Notes: generated from the letters alone by a model not told the origin. 64,000 nucleotides of DNA from Zygnema cylindricum (GCA_037447655.1 JBBHKE010003363.1:44595-108594); one strand, 5' to 3'; counted from the stretch's first letter, positions 19,923 through 32,260 are shown. Numbers and translations: made by a program.

Positions 19923-20582
19923 TGTTGAAAAATACGACTTCACGCGATACCAATTTACGCCGAGACGCACGATTCGAGGTGATTTGGGACAACAGTACCA
20001 TTAGCGATATATCGGATTTGGCGATACTTTAAGCGAACCGATATTTGACCAAGTGTTTACCAAAATCGAGACTACAGGACCAATACGTGACAGGATGTCA
20101 CACGTGACGATTTCCAACGGGAAATCATGAAGACAAAACCGAGTGATCTCATTGGACACACTTGTGGAGTACACCAAAAGACATGCCATTCACCCATTGG
20201 ACCACAATCCACCACTTTATTAAGCACATCACCACAAATGCATTCAGAAAGGGATAAAAAGGCACGTAAGACAAGCATTTCATTAAGGCTTAAGGAATCA
20301 AAGCATAGGGCTTATGATGCACAAGATAAACTTTTAGAAGAGAACACTTTGTTACACATTATTTGGTGAGATTACAAGAGTGTAGACTTCATAGACATTT
20401 CACATCATTACATTTAGTGTACAGATTAGATTAGAAAGTAGCTAAGAACTCACCTTTAGTCTCAATTAAGATTATAGATTACAAGTGTCTGAACTTTATT
20501 GTTAACTCTTTGGGGGCTCACCTTAGCTTTGGCTAAGTGACCCGTTGACTAGTTTTTCTATTATAAGCTGAATTACAACTAC
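19923..20582. repeat. Dispersed 660-bp repeat, copy 1
   Basis: Matches 32786-33452 in direct orientation with few differences over its whole length, from TGTTGAAAA to GAATTACAACTA. It contains GCGATACCAATTT near its start, which is the complement of a tRNA-Met primer site, and a GGGGGCTCACC...GTGACCC hairpin near its end. Flanks differ between copies and show no clear target duplication. It is probably an LTR-retrotransposon fragment (LTR plus primer site region) or another non-autonomous repeat. It has no frame of note. Confidence 0.75.
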
Positions 20583-22920
20583 GAACTCTCGAAATCAAAA
20601 GAATTGCCGACTCGGAATTATCGTCCATAATCGCACAAAAAAATGATAGTACTGCATATAAAGGACAATTTAGAAAACTACAAAATGACAAGTTGTGCAC
20701 CTACAACTACTCTTTTGGATGCTACTGCTCTGAAACAAATACCTCACACCAATGGATATGTTGGAGGGGTGTTACGCAATGGGTGTTGTTCTATTGTTCG
20801 TAATTTAATGTAATTCAAAAAAGCCATGCGTCTAAATATTGTCGGAGTTATTGGTCAACTCTGTTAGTACGTTCACAAATCTACCTTTCTCCAACTCAAT
20901 TAACCAACGTGTTTTTAAGAAACTAAAGGGCAGGAAGCATCTTTCCCTCTTCTTTTTCTAATGTTCCTCTCCCTATTTTCCTAATTTTCTAGTCTCACAG
21001 GCTATTTTAATTGTGATTTGAGCAACGACCTCAACACCGACCAATCAAGCTCTAGCTTATGCGTCTCCCTTGGTGGCAGCGTTGAGCCTTGTTCTTCCCG
21101 AAAGTAAGCAACAGTTGCTCTTTTGAGAATGGAGTTCGAACACATAGCCGCCACCGAAGCTGATGTTAAGAAATATCTTCCGAAAACGCAACAAAAATTT
21201 CTTAAGTAAAATTGTTTTACCCCGCTTCTTCTTTAAAGACAAGTCGATTGCTAAACCAGCCTAAGATCTGGTGTTTTTTATTATCCTATAGCTTTAACCA
21301 TTCCTTCCGCTCCGCGTAACAAAGACACTGAAAAGGAAAAACAAGTTGTGGTTGTTTTTTTGGTGCTCAGCACCATTGTGCTTTTTCATTTCTTGCGTCA
21401 CAAAAGTGTTGCGAACATTTTGGGAAACGCCCTGGGACTTGAAAGTGCAAAGCAAGAAATTCATTTGGCTTTGGACTCATCTCCAAAACCTCCAATATCC
21501 TCAAATCCATTCGATTGTTCTATACAATGATACTCAGTGCTTTGGCGCTTGTCCAAAATCTATTTTCTTACTGTTCAAAAACAATTGACGGTAAATTTCT
21601 TTTTACTCTAGAGTTTGTCAAAAATGGCGTCCTTGCCTTTTCCTCTTGTGGTACCTTCTCCTTAGTGGTCGGTTCCATTATTATATCTCTTCGTCCACCG
21701 GGTTTCAATGCTCATTGCTTTTCGAGTTAAATTACAAGTACGGGATGAGCATAAAACCGCCATCTTATACTTTAAAATGTTGAAACAATGTTTAAACGGC
21801 CATTTTACTTCTAGAGGTTGAACCCTTTGAAAGAAAATGTGCAACACTAAACGACAAGCCATTTTGTTCAAACCAAACGATCCGCTACACGGCCATCAAA
21901 ATTTAGTGACGTTTGACTTCAGCTTAGAAAAAGAAAGTCAAACAGCCAAATTTGTTGAATATCCGATATATTATCAAATATTCAAGCATTTTAAACTACC
22001 AAATAATTAACAAAAGTTAGTCAAATTTTAGCTTCAACTAAAAAAAAATTACATTAAAGTGAAAATCGAAATTTTCACATTGTTATGTCACGACACATCA
22101 CACAAAAACAAGTTTTCAATGATTCTGAAAGCTAGATTCAAAAGCCTACGTGTGATACTTTTCTGAGATTTTTCTCGAGCTCACTTTTGAGGATATAGCT
22201 GAAGTTTCTTTAGGCTCAACCTTTAGCCTACTAGATTAGGTTTTCAAGTTTTTTTCATTCCCAACTGTAGTGTTGATATTAGTAAGTCAACAACATCAAT
22301 GCTGGCTATTACATAGTGGTGGCGTCAAAGGAGGAGACCATTGAATGTCCAAAAGAACTCACAATCTTCTTAATTTTGTATACATCCAAATTATTGCTGG
22401 AAACTCTCCACTTGTAAAATTGTTGGTACTCACGTCCTTGGAATAAAACAAAGAATTACCCCAATTAGGGTACAGATAGGCCCTTGAGGACGTTTTTTAT
22501 GTGATAAAGTCGGAATTTATGTCACTATGACGTTTGCACTACGCAATTTGTTAAAACGCAGTAACATAAAAACGACCTGTATTAAATCATTATTTGTATT
22601 TTTTTACTTAAAAAAATACATATTTGCACGATCGGAGGTCGTCCGTACCCCACACTATTCAAAAACAAACCTATATTATAATTAAAAACGCTAATTAAAG
22701 TTTACCTTAAATATAATAATGAAAAAATTAGAATCATTTACTCTATTTCATGTGATAGAGTCGAAATTTCAAGCGACCGAATTAGAGTAATTTACTCTAA
22801 TTACGATTCACAGTGTACCGTATTTCTAGATAATTTGCTTCGAGTAGTTTCAATTTGCGTCGTACTCTATTTTGCGTCCAAGGACATGTGACGCTTCTAG
22901 AATTAGATTTCTGGATGTAA
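20583..22920. other. No gene recognised
   Basis: AT-rich sequence. Short frames exist on both strands (for example an 80-aa plus frame at 21346 and a 61-aa minus frame at 21057), without recognisable motifs or conservation elsewhere in the window. 22540-22920, rich in TAGAGT/ACTCTA motifs, may be the upstream part of the LTR ending at 23193. Confidence 0.4.
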
Positions 22921-22924
22921 TCTG

Positions 22925-23193
22925 GCGACTAAGTTAAAATGTTGGCAACTAAGTTAAAATGTTTGCCAGTGAGGGACTTAGATACAACTAAGGAGAATTA
23001 AGGAGAAATTATTATAGAGTTAATGTATGAGAATTAATGTGAATTCCTCTTTTGAATCGTGTAATGTCTCTATCTATGTTCATGAGAATTTAATGTATGT
23101 GAGTTGGTTGATAATTGATTTAAGTTAAATTCGCTTCCGCATTGTGTAATTTGTCAATTTTCTACGCATTCCGATTGAGTCACAATCCTTTCA
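22925..23193 (+). repeat. 5' LTR (3' portion defined) of a plus-strand LTR element
   Basis: 23060-23193 (GTGTAATGTCTCTATCTATG to CCTTTCA) recurs at 27079-27214. The shared sequence stops at CTTTCA in both, giving the LTR end. AAGTATCGGAGC follows, 9 of 12 bases like the initiator tRNA-Met primer site TGGTATCAGAGC. The left LTR boundary is not defined. Confidence 0.75.
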
Positions 23194-23242
23194 ATAAGTA
23201 TCGGAGCATGTTAGCTCCACATTGAGGATCTAGTGAGTTAGC

Positions 23243-23930
23243 ATGGGAGGGAAGAAAAAGAAAACACACCCTCTCCATCCAGACCAAAGATGCCTATGGA
23301 GGCCTCGGGAGATCTGCCGACTCCCGATGCATTTTCTCGGGATCCGAGTGTTCGAGAATTCAGTTTCGGTGAAGGAATTGCGCGTGTTCGAGAATTCAGT
23401 TTCGGTGAAGGAATTGCGCCAAAGTCCGAGGAGTCATTGCTAGCTAAACCTTTCGGATTGGATCAATCTAAAGTGAAGGAAAGTTATGACATTTCGGTTA
23501 GATAGAGACACTTATATGGAGTGGCAGAAATTTATGAAGAAAAAAGATAAAAAGGTGAAGAATGAGAATGTTTCGGTGTAAGAGGAATCCGATGGCAGCT
23601 CTAGCTCTAGTTTTAGTAGCAGCTCAGATAATTCCGATGATGATGAAAAATATAAGAAAAAAAAAAAAAAAAGATAGAAGAGGATTTTGATTTTAGATAG
23701 AGACACTTATATGGAGTGGCAGAAATTTATGAAGAAAAAGGATAAAAAGGTGAAGAATGAGAATGTTTCGGTGTAAGAGGAATCCAATGGCAGCTCTAGC
23801 TCTAGTTTTAGTAGCAGCTCAGATAATTGCAATGATGATGAAAAATATAAGAAAAAAAAAAAGAAAAAGATAGAAGAGGATTTTGATTTTGATAGTGAGT
23901 TGGAAGGAGAATAAGATTTTCGAATGGGAG
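23243..23930 (+). pseudogene. Gag-like fragment with internal duplications
   Basis: Follows the LTR and primer site by about 40 bp. It encodes, in broken frames, MPMEASGDLPTPDAFSRDP, a duplicated VREFSFGEGIA (36-bp tandem repeat at 23348/23384), and an acidic Ser-rich plus Lys-rich segment (MEWQKFMKKKDKK then SSSSSFSSSSDNSDDD). The latter occurs twice because of a 195-bp tandem duplication (23499-23693 and 23694-23888). The position and charge pattern suit a retrotransposon Gag N-terminus. No zinc knuckle was found, and stops interrupt it. Confidence 0.6.
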
Positions 23931-24009
23931 GCAAGCCCGATATCTTCGACAGATCATGTTGTTCTACAACCACCGCTGCAGCATGAGGACCAACAGTAGT
24001 AGTGGAAGT

Positions 24010-24996
24010 AGACATGGAAAACAACAGAAACTATCAAGCACCAACTCAACAACCAACTTTCAGCTTACACAAAATATGACTCAAAAGCTTACACAAAATA
24101 TGACTCAAAAGGCCAATATGCTTCAAATTTGACACAGTGATACACAACATAATAAACTGACAATTCCCAAAATTGCAGCCTAAATGACCCAGTAAACCAG
24201 AAGATATGATGTCTAGAGGTTTCCCAAAAATTGCCTTTAAAAAATCATATTCCCAAAACTGGATACTACAAAATTGGCTAAGTCCTAAGTTATATACTCA
24301 CAGTGTGAATCTACTGGTCTACACTAATTTGGGTAACTGTTACTGCGGTTATTACCCTGACTAACGACAAAGTATCCTACCTGTACGTTACTGTACCGTA
24401 GTACTTCAAAAACCCTAATTACTATTTTCCAAAAACCTAATTAATGGAAAACTATTTTTTATTACACTAAACTACAAAACAATGTTTATTCAGATATTTT
24501 CAGATATCGAACCGTACACAAAACGTTCCAGGTACTTAGTCAGCGGTAGTCGGTAAAGTCCAACCGACTGTGGTCGTGTGGTACGAAGCACCTAAGTGCT
24601 TCGTCACTTGTTATCCCAGGTCAATCACGCTTCTTGTCCCTCGTGAATAACGATTACGGTCCCAGGTGAATCGCGTCCGTTGGAACAAATTTAATCGACG
24701 ATGGTACCGTCGAACCGTACCATATATTTTTAGAATACCCGGTTCAGATTCCGTTCGTCTGCTCCAATGAATCCAATTGTCAACTGCGTGACGCGTGTGG
24801 TTGACTGTCGGCGCCACTCCGTAAAACTTGCATATTTCTCTTGCCGACACGTGTTCTTGTAAAATTAAAATATACTCTATTGTACTTTTGCTAATGTAAC
24901 ACTAATTAAGGTAATTATTATAGCTGACTACTTAGAAAATATTTTAAGTTATTTTAGCCTTATCTACTAAAATAAAGATTTCTAAATTACAACATT
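24010..24996 (-). repeat. 3' LTR of minus-strand Ty1/copia
   Basis: Ends with ACAACA followed by TTCCCCTAAATC (polypurine tract on the minus strand, 24997-25008), then RNase H. It contains a 24-bp tandem duplication of AGCTTACACAAAATATGACT near 24060-24105. Left boundary uncertain: coding-like sequence on either strand near 24015 could belong to the neighbouring gag. Confidence 0.6.
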
Positions 24997-25009
24997 CCCC
25001 TAAATCTTT

Positions 25010-27070
25010 AGACTCAATTAATCACTTACTCTAATAGCGTCTCTGCAAAAGTGTAACTTAGGAGCAAGAAGGGCTTTTGTTAACATGTCAGCCACCATCT
25101 TCTCGTCCGGTAAATAACACAATTTAACGACTTTTGCAAGTACTTTTTCTCTAACAAAGTGAAGTCTAACATCCATGTGTTTGCTCTTAAAGTGATGGCA
25201 GAGGCAATTGCATTGGCTACCTGGTTGTCACACTAGATAGCCTGAGGACCAGTTTGCATATACCCAAGTTCTTGTAAAATAGACTTGACCCATATGAGCT
25301 CTTTGAGGGCGGAAGCTGCTGCCATATATTCTGACTCCATTGTGGATTGAGTTGTAAACTTCTGTAATTTGTTATTCTAACAACAAGTTCCATCTCCAAT
25401 CTTCAAAACAAAGCCAGTTGTAGATTTTCGGCTTGGCATGTCTCTATTGCTAGCATCGCTCCACGTCTGTATCTTCACCTCTTCTCCTCCGAGTACAAAC
25501 TTTAGATTTCGAGTACCTACAAGATATCTGCTTCTTAGTCTGCTCTTTTTGCTGCTTCTTAGTTTGCTTTTTTAGGATTTTGCAGACTTCTACTTAAAAC
25601 TCCCACAGCTGCTGCAATGTCAGGTCTCGTACAATTCATAAAATATATAAGACTTCTGAGTATTTGTCTATATGTCTTTGAAGCCATAAACTTTCCTCCC
25701 CTGTCTCTAGACTCTCACAAACCATTATGCCTGAGTCTGAATCAATTCCTTCCAATTTCTGCCTAAATTCCATGATAGTTACAAATCCCTTTACATCTTT
25801 CATTTCAATTTTTTTTAGCATGTTACCTCTTTCTGAGTCAACATAATCAGTCTTTTGTTTCTGTCCCTTTCTACCTGTATTCCTAAGATATACTTGGCCT
25901 CTCCGAGGTCTTTCATCTCGAACCTAGACTTTAAAACCGCTTTAATGTGGTTTGTTTTATCCATTCATTTGTTTATTGATAATAAGTCATCCACATATAC
26001 AACAATGTATAGTATCCCATCCTCCCCTTGTAAGACATATACAGAATGATGTGAGCTAATTCTCTTAAAACCTAGCCCAATCAAAAACTCATCTAACTTA
26101 AAATTCCATTGACGCGAGGTTTGTTTTAGCCCATACAAAGATTTTATTAATTTACACACTAATTCTCCCTTTCCCTTTTCAACATGCATTTCTGGTTGCT
26201 TCATATAAATGGTTTCTTCTAATTCTCCATGCAAGAAGGTCGTTTTAACATCCATTTGATGTATTTCCATATTCTCTATAGCCGCTAGACTTAGCAAAAT
26301 TATGACATTGGGAAATGTGACAACTGGGGAGAATGTTTCTTCAAAGTCAATACCTTTTTTTTTTATTATACCATTTGGCCACTTGTATGGCCTTATACCT
26401 TTCAGTGGTGTTGTCGGCGGTCAACTTCACCTTAAACACCCAGTTGCTGCCGATGGCTTTTCTGTCCGAAGGAAGATCGACTAGCTCACATGTCTGTGCC
26501 TCTATAATAAACTTCATTTCATCGTTTGCCGCCTGGATCCACTGATTTCTCTCAAGTGATGAGAAGGCCTCCTGGATCGTTGGAGGCTCTTCTGTTGCTG
26601 CAGAAAAAAGCAAAGTGAGAGCTTGCTTGTAGACGGTTGTTAGATCTCTTTCCCCCCAAAAGATTTGAGGTTGAAATCGTCGGCAACCTCTGATTTTTTT
26701 GCTTTGCTTGAACCATAACCTGATTTGGTACTAAATGTGTAGCAGTTCTTTCCGCCTGAGTTGTAACTTGGGGTGAAGCATTCTGCGAAGGCACTAGAGG
26801 AACAGAAGAAAGAGGTGTCCCATTTGCTAGTGGGAAGTAGATTCGTTGTGTATGGTGAAAACAACATATTCTTGTGTTTCCTTTTCCTGTTGATCTGGCA
26901 CTTGAAATAAGTCAACCAAATCCTGTTAATCCTTAATCTGGATATTCCTAGATATAATCACTTTATGTTTCTTAAGTACAAATACTCTATACCCTTTTGC
27001 ATTATCGTTATACCCCACAAAAATCTAAGGTAAGCCTTTAGCCTCAATTTTCCATCTATCTTGTGAAGTC
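25010..27070 (-). pseudogene. Ty1/copia pol, 5'-truncated (integrase end, RT, RNase H)
   Basis: Right to left: the integrase hinge FVGYNDNAKGYRVFV and KHKVIISRNIQI (about 27060-26930), a variable linker, and the RT N-terminus with PPTIQEAFSSLERNQWIQAANDEM and NWVFKVKL (26613-26347). Then come MEIHQMDVKTTFLHGELEETIYMKQPEM, SLYGLKQTSRQWN and the catalytic YVDDLL (26297-25965). RT C-terminus and RNase H remains follow (25821-25030; AYMESEYM-like near 25330). It is the same lineage as the copias at 15 kb and 54-56.7 kb. Frameshifts and stops separate the blocks. It sits inside the plus-strand LTR element whose LTRs end at 23193 and 27214. Confidence 0.88.
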
Positions 27071-27071
27071 T

Positions 27072-27214
27072 CTAAAATTGTGTAATGTCTCTATCTATGT
27101 TCATGAGTATTTAATGTATGTGAGCTGGTTGATAATTGATTTAAGTTAAATTCGCTTCCGCATTGTGTAATTTGTCAATTTTCTACGCATTTCGATTGAG
27201 TCTCGATCCTTTCA
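27072..27214 (+). repeat. 3' LTR fragment of the plus-strand LTR element
   Basis: Nearly identical to 23056-23193, ending CCTTTCA. It begins abruptly at the copia junction, so the first part of this LTR is missing. With the 5' copy it brackets the gag fragment and the copia insertion. Confidence 0.75.
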
Positions 27215-27393
27215 GATATTGCATTGTTAAAAAAACAGTAGGGCGTGGGAAGGGGTTGGGAAGGCGATCTGAAAAATAGTTAACGAGTCCCCAACAAACT
27301 CGCATGAAAACTAAAATCTTTAATAAACACTTGTGATAACATTTTACTTCGGCCATTCTCCTTCTTTAACATCTAGAAAGGTTGTTGCACGTC

Positions 27394-28350
27394 TTATAAG
27401 TACTGAAGATTCAAGAAGTCACCAAGAAAAGTGCTCAACGACCCATCAAGTTTATTTTCTCTCAAATTTTTGAAGAGAGGTTCACGACACAAATCAACAA
27501 ACAACTTTAAAAACACTTTAGGGAGCCTTCTGTGGACAATTTGTTCGCGAGGAGAAAAAGATCGAACTTTAAAAGACAACTTGTTCTCAACAAATTGAAG
27601 CCATTCAAAAGCATACATCAACGGAAAAACAATGACATACAATACTTTCCACTGTTTCTTTTTGTCGTATAGTAAACTGGTTCTAAAGTTTCTCCCATTA
27701 TTTTTGAAACGAGCTAATTTTTCAAGGCAAAAGATGGTCTGCTGTAGGTGACCTATAAACAAGGAATAAATACTTCGAGACAAAATTTTCAACTTGAATG
27801 ATGTTAAAGAAACAACCCAAGACACTTTTTGACTATATCAAGTGAAAAGCTTTTTAGGCGTACATAATGATTTTTGTGGATTATGCAAATTGAACTTAGG
27901 AAAAAAGCCAACAAATATTTGTCGGATCATACCACGCAGAGATAAGTAATTTCAAGAAGGGCGTTGCTTACGTACAAATACATTAGTTTGGTGAGATTTT
28001 TCGAAGAAGGTGATCCTTGTTGTGGTAAAGACTTCTGCAAAGAGCAAACCAGTCCCATGTGATTGCTACTTTTCTCGAGAAAAAGTCAAGTACATTGACC
28101 GTCATATAGTCCTAAGATGTAGCATAAACTGACATGGACATCGTTATGTTTGAAGATTCGTAATTTTGTGAAACATGAGGTAGGCATCATTCCAACTTCT
28201 ATATAGCGATTACAATTGACAACAAACAGATTTACGTTGAGAGCCATACAAGTACTCTAGGCTGATCAGATTGCCGAGTTCCACCGGTATCGTCCCGTTC
28301 ATCAATGTCAATAGAACTTCGCCAAGAATAAGTTCTTAAAATGCAGCAGC
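27394..28350 (-). pseudogene. Leucine-rich-repeat receptor-like pseudogene
   Basis: Minus-strand reading gives GTIPVELGNLISLEYLYGSQ at about 28315-28240, then MPTSCFTKLRIFKHNDV, then NLTKLMYLYVSNALLE at about 28000. It ends with ENKLDGSLSTFLGDFLNLQYL at about 27465-27394. These match the plant extracellular LRR consensus LxGxIPxxLGNLxxLxxLxLxxN. Spacing between readable repeats fits several decayed 24-residue repeats. Frameshifts and stops lie between blocks, and the last long frame is 143 aa. In living genes such repeats form the ligand-binding ectodomain of receptor kinases or receptor-like proteins. No transmembrane or kinase part is visible. Confidence 0.8.
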
Positions 28351-28359
28351 TTCCAATAC

Positions 28360-28635
28360 GTAAAAAAAATCGGCATCAAAATCGTTTCCGATATTTTCGA
28401 CGCTCACATCCACTCGAGGTGACAGCGAAGTTGTGAGAGGTTATACATATGTTTTGAATGTGTCGTCCTCCAAACTCTGTGCTGTTAAGACCTGTAGTCC
28501 TATTTTTGTCTGTCTTATTTATCATTACAGTCTTTGTATTCAAGGGAGAGGTCTCATTTTCAGTGAGCCTTCACAAAGTGAGTTATTGGATTACGTAATA
28601 GTCGAAAGCGCTTGAGCAACATCCTTGTTGGAGGA
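28360..28635. other. No gene recognised
   Basis: Upstream of the LRR remnant on its strand. It could hold a decayed N-terminus, but nothing is readable. Confidence 0.4.
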
Positions 28636-28830
28636 CGATGATGAGAAATGTCAATGTGATTCTATCCTCTCTATTCCTCTCTCAATCTCCTATTTATATC
28701 TATGTGATCTATCTCAGTGTCCATCTAGTGATTGCATGCGCCAAAAAAATGTCTGTGGTTGTGGGGGATTCCTGTGATCGCTCAGATGGTTATTCAAAAA
28801 CAGCAAGTTATGGGCCCACTTGGGTCATTA
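28636..28830. repeat. Dispersed repeat shared with 33455-33650
   Basis: AATGTCAATGTGATTCTATC through CTCAATCTCCTATTTATA to GGGGGATTCCTGTGATCGCT recurs at 33462-33640 with small changes. The TATTTATATCTATG core looks like a promoter TATA region. Copy 2 directly follows the second copy of the 660-bp repeat. It is probably LTR or UTR sequence of a retroelement. Confidence 0.65.
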
Positions 28831-28959
28831 GATAGGTTCAAGGTATGGGACTATGAAGAGTAGAGAATAAAAGTAACCCGATTGCTCGACGAGAGAAGTC
28901 TTTTGGGAATCGTCACCCAAGAGGAGTTGCGGCCTGTTCCTGTATTAAAGGGAGCATAG

Positions 28960-29770
28960 ACAAAAGATGAGAATGATTGAATAGAGATCTAAGATCTAAG
29001 AGAGATTCAAGCGAAGCGGATAATCATACGTTAATTCAAAGTTATTCGAGTAGATCTTAAACTCGCAGAAATGGTGAGGTTGAAAAACTCATGGACCATG
29101 TGGGAGGCATTGGCCTCACGCTACAAACAAGCGAAAAAAAATAAGGAAACAACCATAGAGAGACGAAGAGAAATGTTAAACACAATGATAGTTTCCAAAA
29201 AAAAACCTGTAGACCATGGCTAGATTAAAGACTCCACTACTCCAACACACATAACATTCACGAGAGAACACTTCACATCTTTCACAAGCGTCCCACTCTA
29301 ACAAGTATTGATGGTAGATGGTAGGACCTTACAAGCTCAAGGTATAGGCAACATCACTCTAGACATCATAGTTGAAGAGAAAAAGCTAGAAATAACCTTC
29401 AAAAACGTTAACTTTGTCCCAGACTCACTCCACATCATATATTCTATTAGTCAAGCCTTAACCATTGGCATCTCTTCTAATTGGGAAAACGGGAGGGTAG
29501 AGCTTACCAGAAATGGCTCACTATTGGCAGAAAGAGAGAGAAAAGGCGACCGACTATACCGCCTGAAGACCTTCAAAAAGCCAACACGCACTCACCCAAC
29601 TAGCAATGCAAGGTGCGCGACAAAGTTCGCAAATCCTGCAAACAAAGATAAGAAAGAGAACGTCAAAAATAACAAAGTAAAAGATGGCAAAGACGGATTA
29701 GAGAGCATCAAGATTTTTGCCACAAAGAAAGTAATCGATATTACTAACAAGAATTGCACGAAAATGTAGG
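28960..29770 (+). pseudogene. Ty1/copia gag-protease fragment (plus strand)
   Basis: 29000-29190 encodes a decayed Gag segment (KLAEMVRLKNSWTMWEALASRYKQ). 29235-29300 is HITFTREHFTSFTSVP, the segment after the protease DSGA. 29308-29560 is MVDGRTLQAQGIGNITLDIIVE, NVNFVPDSLHIIYSISQAL and GSLLAERERKGDRLYRLKTF, the copia LADG...A.G.G.I...VLYVP.L..NL.SV.QL block. The Gag C-terminus and zinc knuckle are missing, so there is an internal deletion. After about 29580 the sequence is Lys/Asn-rich and unlike copia. This is the only clearly plus-strand copia in the window. Confidence 0.8.
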
Positions 29771-32260
29771 AGTCAGCAAAGAGCAGACAAAGTTTATAGA
29801 CGGCACTAGAGGACACGTGGGAAGCAGTCAACAACAGGTGCAAGGAGAATCCGCCCCTAAAAGAAGCAGATAAACAAGACACCCAAGTTAAAACTCACTT
29901 GTCACAGGTGCAGCAGATGACCAACGAGGAGCAGAAAGAGACAGAATTTTGAGAAACTCTAATGCCGCAACTTGCACTTCTCCATATATCTCCACTCATG
30001 ATCTACATGTCACAATAGATCAAACATGGCAGAAAGATGACTCAGATAAGTCAGAAAGGCACCAGCAACCACAAAAGATCAACAACCACAACAGTAGCAA
30101 CAACAATAGCAACATGGAGAGACCAAGGCATCCATTCGAATAAGACGGCTTAGAACCCAAAAGAAACAATTGTTAGGGTAAAGATTAGAGAAGAACCCAT
30201 AGCCAGCTCAACAACAAACAAGGGCAGCATAGTAGCCTCTAAGATAGAGGGAACTCACTAAGGCAATGGAAGTTGGAAAGACAAGAATGCAAAAGTAGAC
30301 AAAGAAGAATCTCCACATCAAAGAGGACAATTGTGTTCATGGAACACCAATCTATAAATAGCAAGAAAACATGTGGACATTAGAAAACAGCAAGTGGACC
30401 TTCGAACCAAGCACATTAAGAAAAAAATCCTATTCCAAAATCAGAATCTGCAACAAAAGCATGGATAAAATCTGCAATGGCAGCAAAGAGATGATTTGCA
30501 TCGCAAGCAAAAGTAGGACTACAGAAACAGAAACGCATACTCACACCGTTTTACAAGGTAAAACAAATTTTGGGACTTGTTGGGAACAGAAAGAAAAGAG
30601 CAATAGAACTAATCTCACGGAGTCACAATGCAGTGTAAGGAATGAAAGCGACCCAAAAGAGAGCATGAGATACTTACCAAAAGGCGTCGACATGAAATGG
30701 GTTAAAGAGGGATTCCTTTTTTTATCCACACCCGACGATCAAAAGTCCTCAACTCCAAACAAACCTTTGACATTGACGCTCTCTAATCTCCCCAAAGGTT
30801 GTGCACTTGGCACAACAAAAAGGCAAGGTCCACGGAAACAATCAGAACAGTGATTAGATGTTACAAAATCAAAACCCACCTTTAAAAGCCAAAACACAAT
30901 CATTATGCAATGCAAGCAGTAGTGGACAGACGAGAGGTGGATGGGCATCACAAAAGAGAAATGATGATGCACTAGAGAGAGCAAGAGTTATGGTCAAGCA
31001 AAATGATAGAGAACTCAAGCTGCAAATGATATAAGATAATGGGAGAGTCGACAAAAAGGTAGAGGATGGTCAAAATAATTTACCATGGAAGAAACATGTA
31101 AAGAGTAGTAAGAATTTCACGAAAGTCAAAGACATTCTCCATTTCACATCTACACACATGTATTGACAAACATCCCACAATCTGGTCTCAATACCTAAGA
31201 TTTCACAAAACCTGCAAGAAACTGAAATGCAGAAAATGTTTAGCAATCATGGAGTAGCTAGCAAACTAGCAAGAGACTCCCCAAAGACACATCAAAACCG
31301 TGAGGAGATACATAATGACAGTTGCAAAAGTAATAAAAATGAAAAGCATGCAGCTAGGAGACATCTAGGAAACTCACTCTCAAGAGGGCGAAACACTAGT
31401 GTTTCGGCAAAAACACGAGAAGTGAACTTACCATTGAGACCAGTAACGGAGTTAGAGGATGGAGGAGGCCTTAAGAAGGCGACAGAAAGTCAAGGCTCCA
31501 CGCTTCAAGCAAAGAGCAGATTGGGAATCTGAATGGGCAAAATTCATCCATGGTAGAAAATGGTTCAGAGAAGCAGCATTTTCTGCATAATAGAGAGTCC
31601 TTACAAAAGATCGAAATTTGTAAGATGGAGAAAAGTGGAAGGAGAGATATATAGACACTTCCAATAGAAGTCATCAAGCAGCAATGCAAGTCAATTTATC
31701 CAAATGTCAAGGATAAAGGGATGGGACAGATTAAAACTCACCATATGAAGCTGAAGAGCACAAAGATAGTGGGAGAAGCGAAGTCCATCACTCCGAAATC
31801 CATCAATCAGCTGGCCACACCAAATCTGTCTGCACACAATTCCAAGATGATAGGAACATTAGAGCAGGGAGATGAAGGCAAAATGAAATTTATGTCATTT
31901 AAAGATGCATTACTAGCAGATTTAAGAGTAACACATGCAACGAATAACATGCTTGAGAACGAATACAAGGAACAAACTCAAGGGAACTCACCTCAAGGTT
32001 TTCAAAATCCGGCCACCAAAAAAAATGTTCTAGGGCCGAAAGAGAAAGAGCATCACCCGGACGTGGCAGCGAAAGGAGTGAGTGGGAGCATTCACAAAGG
32101 TGATATTCTACACACAAAATTTAATGAAAAGGGGAAGAAATTGATTGAAATAGGTGGAGGCAGCTCTAATTTAAAAGAGAATGGAAGGACTTCTACATTT
32201 AATCACCCACAAAAAAACTCAGCAAAGAAAAAAGAGTCTGCATGAAAAAAAATTGCGGGA
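29771..32260 (+). other. A-rich region with charged ORFs of unknown nature
   Basis: Plus-strand frames at 30371-30853 (160 aa), 31227-31532 (101 aa) and 31721-32245 (174 aa) are rich in Lys, Ser, Thr and Asn. The last contains MKFMSFKDALLADLRVTHAT. No domain is recognised. The region lies downstream of the copia fragment and upstream of a GC-richer stretch. It might be a decayed LINE ORF1 or LTR-element internal DNA. Because the plus strand is so A-rich, long frames can arise by chance and I would not treat them as genes. Confidence 0.3.

Noticed and set aside
21346-21588. 80-aa plus-strand ORF with hydrophobic start
   Set aside because: Two overlapping frames are equally open, and there is no motif and no second copy.
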